DNA of 64,000 nt, from NCBI RefSeq assembly GCF_014306135.1, contig NZ_JACRWD010000004.1, positions 62,001 to 126,000 of the forward strand. The letters are read 5' to 3'. How positions within the stretch are numbered: position 1 is the stretch's first letter; each line of letters begins with the position of its first letter. Made by a program: the position numbers and the translations under genes. Source of the DNA: Paraclostridium hominis. GTDB lineage: Bacteria > Bacillota > Clostridia > Peptostreptococcales > Peptostreptococcaceae. Under the pieces are notes generated by a model, which was not told the origin of the DNA, did no database searches, and worked only from the letters and a program-made list of their open reading frames with translations. Positions 58,716 to 64,000 of the stretch are shown one piece after another.

Positions 58716-59729
58716 TTGGCTAAAAAGAGAATAGGAAGTAGGACTGTTAAATTAGAAAATGGACCTGTAATAATATCTACTTCATCTATAGTAGGGCCTA
58801 AAGAAGCTCAAGGACCATTAAAAGATTATTTTGATATAAAGCTAGATGATGATTTATATGGAGAAAAGAGTTGGGAATTTGCAGAAAGTAAAATGGTTCA
58901 AACTGTTGTAGAACATGCTGTAAAAAAAGCTAATAAAACAATAAACGATGTAAATTATATGGTAGCAGGAGATTTATTAAATCAACTTTTATCAACTTCA
59001 TTTGCTGCCAGGGAAGTTAGTATACCTTTTTTAGGTGTATATGGGGCATGTTCCACAATGGCACAGTCACTATCTATTGGATCTATGTTAATTGATGGAG
59101 GATTTGCAGATTTAGTTGTAGCCTCTACATCAAGTCATTATTGTACAGCCGAAAGACAATTTAGATTTCCTTTAGAATTAGGAAATCAAAAACCTATGAC
59201 CGCTCAGTGGACAGTTACAGGATCCGGATGCTCTCTATTGTCAAGTAAAGGAAATGGTCCAAAAGTAAAATATATAACCATAGGAAAAGTAATAGATGAA
59301 GGTATAACTGATGCTAACAACATGGGAGCAGCAATGGCTCCGGCAGCCGTAGATACTATATATTCTTATTTTAATGATACCAAAGATGATCCTAATAGCT
59401 TTGATATGATTGCTACTGGTGATTTAGGCAAGGTTGGTATGCAAATAGCTATAGATTTATTAAAAGAAAAAGGTATTGATATATCTAAGGTATATACTGA
59501 TTGTGGAGTTGAAATATTTGATTTGGAAAATCAAGATGTTCACTGTGGCGGTAGTGGATGTGGATGTTCAGCATCTGTATTTAATGGATATATATATAAA
59601 ATGTTAAAGGATAAAAAATTTAATAAAGTAATGTTAGTTTCAACTGGAGCATTATTGTCACCAACAAGTACGTTGCAAAAAGAAAGTATACCGAGTGTAG
59701 CCCATGCAGTAATAATAGCTAATGAATAA
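58716..59729 (+). CDS. spoVAD: Stage V sporulation protein AD
   Basis: A thiolase-fold, DPA-binding soluble subunit of the SpoVA complex, 337 residues. Typical features: TSSIVGPKEAQGPL, VYGACSTMAQSLSIG (at the thiolase Cys position) and VTGSGCSLL. It starts with TTG after AAAGGGG. It lies between spoVAC and spoVAE. Confidence 0.95.
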   Translation: MAKKRIGSRTVKLENGPVIISTSSIVGPKEAQGPLKDYFDIKLDDDLYGEKSWEFAESKMVQTVVEHAVKKANKTINDVNYMVAGDLLNQLLSTSFAAREVSIPFLGVYGACSTMAQSLSIGSMLIDGGFADLVVASTSSHYCTAERQFRFPLELGNQKPMTAQWTVTGSGCSLLSSKGNGPKVKYITIGKVIDEGITDANNMGAAMAPAAVDTIYSYFNDTKDDPNSFDMIATGDLGKVGMQIAIDLLKEKGIDISKVYTDCGVEIFDLENQDVHCGGSGCGCSASVFNGYIYKMLKDKKFNKVMLVSTGALLSPTSTLQKESIPSVAHAVIIANE

Positions 59730-59741
59730 GAGGTGTGTATT

Positions 59742-60104
59742 ATGATAATAGACTATCTAAAAGTATTTCTAGTAGGCGGGATTATATGTCTAATTGCACA
59801 AATAATGATGGATTATTTCAAGTTACAGACACCATATATAATGGTCACTTATGTAACTACTGGAGTAATTTTAAGTTTTCTAGGAATTTATGAACGTATA
59901 GTTGATTTTGGAGCAGCAGGTGCGACTGTTCCTATAATTGGATTTGGATATTCACTATATAATGGTGTTATAAAAGCTATAGAACAAGATGGATTTATGG
60001 GAGTGTTTACAGGAGGAGTAACTGCTACAGCAGGAGGAATAGCCGCTGCTATATTCTTTGGATATTTGATGGCTGTTATATTTACTCCAAAAGCAAAGCC
60101 ATAA
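59742..60104 (+). CDS. spoVAE: Stage V sporulation protein AE
   Basis: A small membrane protein (120 residues from ATG 59742; the in-frame GTG at 59733 overlaps the AGAGGTG site). Four hydrophobic segments and the conserved GAAGATVPIIGFGYSLYNGV identify it. It completes the three-gene SpoVA set usual in Clostridioides-like spore formers. Confidence 0.94.
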   Translation: MIIDYLKVFLVGGIICLIAQIMMDYFKLQTPYIMVTYVTTGVILSFLGIYERIVDFGAAGATVPIIGFGYSLYNGVIKAIEQDGFMGVFTGGVTATAGGIAAAIFFGYLMAVIFTPKAKP

Positions 60105-60110
60105 AATAAA

Positions 60111-60143
60111 AGAACTATATGATAAATCATATAGTTCTTCTTT
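60111..60143. terminator. Bidirectional terminator between spoVAE and the PBP gene
   Basis: A perfect 13-bp stem (60111-60123 with 60126-60138, AGAACTATATGAT) with T5 after and A-rich sequence before. Confidence 0.88.
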
Positions 60144-62837
60144 TTATGCAGCCGGTGGAGCTGGCTGAGTATTTGTAGCCGGTGGAGTTGGTTGAGTATT
60201 TGTAGCTGGTGGAGTTGGGGTAGTTTGACCTGTACCACCAGAACCATTAGTTGTTGTGTCACCAGTATTACCACCATTGCCTTGGTTAGGTGAAGTAGTA
60301 CCTGAATTAGGGGTACTACTATTATTGCCACCAGTTGCATTATCTCCTGGATTTATATTTTCAGGAGTTTGATTCTCCGTAGGTTGATTCTCTGTATTCT
60401 GATTATTATTTTCTGTAGAAGGTGTTTCTGGAGCAACTGGCTCAGAATGAACAGCATGTCTACTTGGAGTATGTCCTTTTATAAAAGCAGCAGTTGCAGA
60501 GTTGTAAGCACCTTTACTTACAATTTCACCATTTATTAAATTTATATTGAAAAATTCTATATTACTAGGCTTTTTAAAATCAGTAGCCTTAAGATTACCA
60601 TGAACTTTTTTCATTACATTAGCCCATAATTTTGCAGAAGTTGAACTTCCTTTTACAACACCTCTACGAGGTAAAGTTTCTTTTGTTTTAGGGATAGTTC
60701 TATAGTCATCTCCTATATAAGTAGACCCTACATAATAAGGAGTATATCCTACAAACCAAGCATCTTTATTACCATTTGTAGTACCTGTTTTACCAGCCAC
60801 AGGCATATCACCAAGGCTAGCAGCACGACCTGTACCTTCTGTAATAACAGCTTTCATCATATCTGTAAGAACATATGCAATTTCAGGTTCAACTACCTTA
60901 TGTTCTGACGGTGTATTTTGTATTAATACTTGTCCATCAGAAGATTCAACAGTTGTAAATGTAATAGGTTCAACATAAATTCCTCCATTTGCTAACGTAC
61001 CATAAGCAGCAGCCATATCAAGAGGAGAAACTCCTTTTGTCATACCACCTAAAGTAAGTGCGGAGAATTTTCTATCCTCACCTCCTGGTCCATCTTTAAG
61101 ATCTGATAAACCAAAATTCTTTAAGTAATCAAGCATAACATCTATTGAATCATTATATGAATTACCAAGTGTTTCAGCAACTTTAACAGCTATTGTATTT
61201 GAAGACATAGCTAATGCTTTACGCATTGTCATAGATCCAGAACCAGATGTTGTAGTTTTTGGATCCCATTTATTATTTTCAGCAAATTTGTAACCGCCAC
61301 GTGAATCACTAAATACATCAGCTTGATTTTTACCATTATCAATAGCAGGTGTATAAACTGCTAAAGGTTTTATAGTAGAACCAGGTTGATGAGGTGAAGT
61401 AGCACGATTTAAAACTTTTCTAGCTTTTATTTCTCTACCACCCATTAAAGATTTAATTTGTCCAGTTCTATAGTCTAAAATAACCATTGCAGCTTGTGGC
61501 TGAGGAACTCCATCTGGACCTATTATATGACCTGGGAAGTTATCTCTATTATTAAATTCACTTTCTAAGTCTTTTTGCATATCTTTATCTATTGTAGTAC
61601 GTATCTTTAAGCCACCATTAAAGTATAAGTTATGAGCTTCAGCATCTGTATAACCTTGAGCTATAAGGCTTTTTATAACATCACCTTCTATAAGGTCTTC
61701 AACTGTAGAGGCTGGCTTTTTAGTTGGCTTAGGTAATTTTATTTCTATTTTTTGAGCAACAGCTTTATCGTGTTCTTCTTGAGTAAGATATCCAAGCTCT
61801 AACATTTTCATTAAAACTGTTTCTTGTCTTTTCTTAGATTCAGGATTTAATTCTACCTTTCTACAAACCATAGTACCATCTTTTAATTGTTTGTAGTAAT
61901 CATCATCAGGTAAAAGTCCCCATTGATATAGTTTGTCTATCATATCAAGCTCAGTTTTAGTAGGATCATCAAAATTATCATCTTTACTATTTACATAGAA
62001 CTTTAGTTTTTGTTCTAAATCTTTTTTAGTTTCAGTTCCGTCTAATTTAGTAGTTTGGTATGCTGCATATTTATTTGGATTTTGAGTTATACCAACAATC
62101 ATTGCACCTTCAGCAGTTGTAAGATCTTTTGCATGTTTATCAAAATATGCATTAGCTGCAGCTTCAACTCCTATTGCACCACTTCCAAAATAAGCACTAT
62201 TTAAATAAAGTTCTAATATTTGTTCTTTTGTAAGGGTCTTATCCATTTCTAAAGCATAATAGATATCTTTAATTTTACGAACTATAGAAACTTCTTTAGA
62301 TGTTAATAAGTTCTTAGATACCTGCATAGGTATTGTACTTCCTCCAGGAGAAGAAGATGTTAATAGGTTTGATACAGCGGCTCTAGCAAGCCCTTTGAAG
62401 TCTACACCATTATGATCATAAAATCTCTCATCTTCTATAGACACAAGTGCATGCTGAAGGTTTATGGGCATATCTTTTACAGAAATAGGAACCTTTTTAT
62501 TATCTGTAGGAGGGTTACCCATTAACGATCCATCGTTATATAAAAGTTCAGTTACTGTATCAACTTTTTTATCAAGTGCAGCTTTAGTTATTGGTTGTAC
62601 ATCTTTTAAAGCTACAAAGACTAATGCCGATGAAGCAGCAACACCTAAAACCAGTGTAACTAAAAGAGCTACACCAATTGCTCTTAGTACTTTAAATTTA
62701 TCTTTTTTATTAGACCCACTAGTACTCTTTTTACTACTATTCTTAGTAGTTTTTTTTGATGAGTTAGTAGTCTTAGTACTAGAGGAACTAACCTTTTTTC
62801 TTCGAATTTTATTTTTGTTATTATTATCATTTACCAT
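60144..62837 (-). CDS. Class A penicillin-binding protein (PBP1A type)
   Basis: A bifunctional peptidoglycan glycosyltransferase/transpeptidase of 897 residues. N-terminal Lys/Ser-rich cytoplasmic tail, membrane segment (about 48-77), glycosyltransferase domain (EDERFYDHNGVDFKG with catalytic Glu near 133; STIPMQVSKNLL), then the transpeptidase with PGSTIKP (active Ser near 485), SSNT and KTGTTNG (near 681). The last about 95 residues are an Asn/Thr/Pro/Gly-rich low-complexity tail with a repeated PPATNTQP unit. AAGGAGG precedes the ATG. Confidence 0.94.
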   Translation of the reverse strand: MVNDNNNKNKIRRKKVSSSSTKTTNSSKKTTKNSSKKSTSGSNKKDKFKVLRAIGVALLVTLVLGVAASSALVFVALKDVQPITKAALDKKVDTVTELLYNDGSLMGNPPTDNKKVPISVKDMPINLQHALVSIEDERFYDHNGVDFKGLARAAVSNLLTSSSPGGSTIPMQVSKNLLTSKEVSIVRKIKDIYYALEMDKTLTKEQILELYLNSAYFGSGAIGVEAAANAYFDKHAKDLTTAEGAMIVGITQNPNKYAAYQTTKLDGTETKKDLEQKLKFYVNSKDDNFDDPTKTELDMIDKLYQWGLLPDDDYYKQLKDGTMVCRKVELNPESKKRQETVLMKMLELGYLTQEEHDKAVAQKIEIKLPKPTKKPASTVEDLIEGDVIKSLIAQGYTDAEAHNLYFNGGLKIRTTIDKDMQKDLESEFNNRDNFPGHIIGPDGVPQPQAAMVILDYRTGQIKSLMGGREIKARKVLNRATSPHQPGSTIKPLAVYTPAIDNGKNQADVFSDSRGGYKFAENNKWDPKTTTSGSGSMTMRKALAMSSNTIAVKVAETLGNSYNDSIDVMLDYLKNFGLSDLKDGPGGEDRKFSALTLGGMTKGVSPLDMAAAYGTLANGGIYVEPITFTTVESSDGQVLIQNTPSEHKVVEPEIAYVLTDMMKAVITEGTGRAASLGDMPVAGKTGTTNGNKDAWFVGYTPYYVGSTYIGDDYRTIPKTKETLPRRGVVKGSSTSAKLWANVMKKVHGNLKATDFKKPSNIEFFNINLINGEIVSKGAYNSATAAFIKGHTPSRHAVHSEPVAPETPSTENNNQNTENQPTENQTPENINPGDNATGGNNSSTPNSGTTSPNQGNGGNTGDTTTNGSGGTGQTTPTPPATNTQPTPPATNTQPAPPAA
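60151..60218 (-). repeat. 27-base coding repeat in the PBP C-terminal tail
   Basis: Two and a half near-identical 27-base units (60151-60177, 60178-60204, then 60205-60218) encode PPATNTQP-type repeats at the C terminus. Such units can vary in number between strains by slippage. Confidence 0.75.
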
Positions 62838-62955
62838 GAAATTAACCTCCTTACTATAAGACTATATTATACCATATATGTAAATAGTTTTGTATTTTAT
62901 AGATAAAAATGAATATTATGTAAATAATTAATTAACATAGTATAAGTGCCATTAA

Positions 62956-62984
62956 TTGAATTTAGTATTTAACTATGATACAAT
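62956..62984 (+). promoter_or_regulatory. tyrS promoter TTGAAT-17-TACAAT
   Basis: TTGAAT (62956-62961), 17-base spacer, TACAAT (62979-62984) with an upstream TG (extended -10). The start is about 42 bases before the ATG, too short for a T-box leader. Confidence 0.65.
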
Positions 62985-63032
62985 ATTAATTATTTTTAGC
63001 AAGTATAAAAAAAATATGTGTGAGGTGTACAT

Positions 63033-64000
63033 ATGATCGAAATAAATGAACAAATGAAAATAATTAAAAAAGGTGTAGCTGAAATTATATCAGAAGAAGA
63101 TATTATTAAAAAATTAGAAAAATCAGCAAAAGAAAACAAACCACTTACAATAAAGTTAGGATTAGACCCTTCTGCTCCAGACATCCATTTAGGACATACT
63201 GTAGTATTAAGAAAGATGAAGGCATTTCAAGATTTAGGGCATCAAGTAGTTATAATAATAGGTGATGCTACAGGAATGATAGGAGATCCAACAGGAAAAT
63301 CAGCAGTTAGAAAACAATTATCGCATGATCAAGTTTTAGAAAATGCAAAAACTTATCAAGATCAAATATTTAAAATACTAGATAGAGAAAAAACTATAGT
63401 TAAGTTTAATAGTGAATGGTTACAAGCTATGAATTTTATGGATGTAGCAAATTTAGCATCTAAGTATACAGTAGCTAGAATGTTAGAAAGAGATGACTTT
63501 AAAAAGAGATTTGCATCAAATCAGTCAATATCAATACATGAGTTTTTCTATCCATTAATGCAAGGATATGACTCAGTTGCAATAAAAGCTGATATTGAAA
63601 TGGGTGGAACAGATCAAAAGTTTAATATATTAATGGGTAGAACACTTCAAAAAGAATATGACCAAGAACCACAAGTTGCTTTATTAATGCCTATAATAGA
63701 AGGTACTGATGGAGTTAAAAAAATGAGTAAATCATTAGGAAACTATATAGGAATAAGTGAAGAACCAAATGATATGTATGGTAAGACAATGTCTATTCCA
63801 GATGAACTTATAATAAGATACTTTGAATTAGTTACGGATGAACATCCTGATTCAATAGAAGCTATGAAATCAGATATGGAACAAGATAAAGTTAATCCAA
63901 GAGATTTAAAAATGAAATTAGCAAAAGAAGTAGTTAAATTATATCATGGAGAAGAAAAAGCATTAGAAGCAGAACAATACTTTAAATCTGTATTTCAAAA
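63033..64000 (+). CDS. tyrS: Tyrosine--tRNA ligase, 3'-truncated by window edge
   Basis: A class I synthetase that charges tRNA-Tyr. The 322 residues seen hold the catalytic core: GLDPSAPDIHLGHTVVL (HIGH-like, residues about 45-60), GMIGDPTG, EMGGTDQKFNILMGR and KKMSKSLGNYIG (KMSKS loop). The spacing and DPSAPD form resemble the TyrZ-like group. The start is ATG after GAGGTG. The C-terminal S4 domain lies beyond the window. Confidence 0.95.
   Translation, partial: MIEINEQMKIIKKGVAEIISEEDIIKKLEKSAKENKPLTIKLGLDPSAPDIHLGHTVVLRKMKAFQDLGHQVVIIIGDATGMIGDPTGKSAVRKQLSHDQVLENAKTYQDQIFKILDREKTIVKFNSEWLQAMNFMDVANLASKYTVARMLERDDFKKRFASNQSISIHEFFYPLMQGYDSVAIKADIEMGGTDQKFNILMGRTLQKEYDQEPQVALLMPIIEGTDGVKKMSKSLGNYIGISEEPNDMYGKTMSIPDELIIRYFELVTDEHPDSIEAMKSDMEQDKVNPRDLKMKLAKEVVKLYHGEEKALEAEQYFKSVFQ

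Noticed and set aside
59888..60340. 150-codon minus-strand frame rich in Leu, Gln and Val
   Set aside because: It is a frame-shifted reading of the PBP repeat tail running into the antisense of spoVAE.
62838..63032. Possible T-box leader before tyrS
   Set aside because: The promoter at 62956 leaves a leader of only about 42 bases and no T-box core or terminator is present.
1..64000. CRISPR arrays, insertion sequences, prophage or attachment sites
   Set aside because: No regularly spaced repeats, transposase, integrase or phage structural gene was seen; the only direct repeats are the 91-bp sRNA units and the PBP tail repeats.

Overview
The window is AT-rich (roughly 70 % A+T), densely packed Firmicute DNA. 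Endospore genes (spoIIAA-spoIIAB-sigF, spoVAC-AD-AE) and a complete Wood-Ljungdahl carbonyl/methyl-branch cluster point to a spore-forming anaerobe. The cluster order cooS-cooC-fhs-fchA-folD-metV-metF-lpdA-cooC-acsD-acsC-acsE-acsB-gcvH is the one I know from Clostridioides difficile, so I place it in the Peptostreptococcaceae (Clostridioides, Terrisporobacter, Romboutsia or Intestinibacter type). I cannot name a species. No phage, insertion sequence or CRISPR array is visible.

Layout. 1-18.5 kb is housekeeping: 3' end of pheT, zapA, a U32 protein, mprF, pepD, mutS2, a DUF523 gene, argS, two unknown genes, a B12-binding radical SAM enzyme and a TPR protein. 18.6-41.6 kb is the C1 region. An orphan phosphate butyryltransferase-like gene comes first, then the Wood-Ljungdahl operon ending in a strong terminator after gcvH. 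A second run follows: acsV, two radical SAM genes that fit a LipS1/LipS2-type lipoyl synthase, a LipM-like octanoyltransferase, cooT, a DUF3842 gene and a His-rich small protein. 41.6-49 kb holds tRNA-Ser(GCU), a YprB-like exonuclease, a UvrD/PcrA-like helicase, asparaginase, a long non-coding gap, and the cysteine desulfurase-thiI pair. 49-56.5 kb holds pflA, pflB, a Ca2+/Na+ antiporter, a DEAD-box helicase and a DapL-type aminotransferase. 56.5-64 kb holds the spoIIA operon behind a good SigH promoter, spoVA genes, a class A PBP and the start of tyrS.

How it fits together. Pyruvate formate-lyase can supply formate to Fhs. FchA, FolD and MetV/MetF take it to methyl-THF. AcsE, AcsC/D, CooS and AcsB make acetyl-CoA. 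Two CooC ATPases, CooT and the His-rich protein are plausible nickel handlers, and AcsV reactivates the corrinoid protein. GcvH and LpdA in the operon, plus LipS-like and LipM-like genes next door, form a local lipoylation set.

Most unusual signal. Three candidate small RNAs lie in intergenic DNA. Two are tandem paralogues on the minus strand at 45996-46332, sharing a 91-bp promoter-plus-5'-region duplication (90/91 identical). One is at 14074-14190. All carry unpaired or loop-exposed C-tracts, each has an intrinsic terminator, and each promoter carries a perfect TGTCGAA Spo0A-type box. Most Wood-Ljungdahl genes here have a G5 Shine-Dalgarno (AGGGGGA) instead of AGGAGG, which these C-tracts can pair with. 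The 14-kb RNA has 14 contiguous complementary bases at the zapA ribosome-binding site. I infer a possible Spo0A-linked, C-rich sRNA circuit acting on G-tract ribosome-binding sites, comparable in logic to Listeria LhrC or staphylococcal RsaE. Expression, targets and Spo0A binding are untested.
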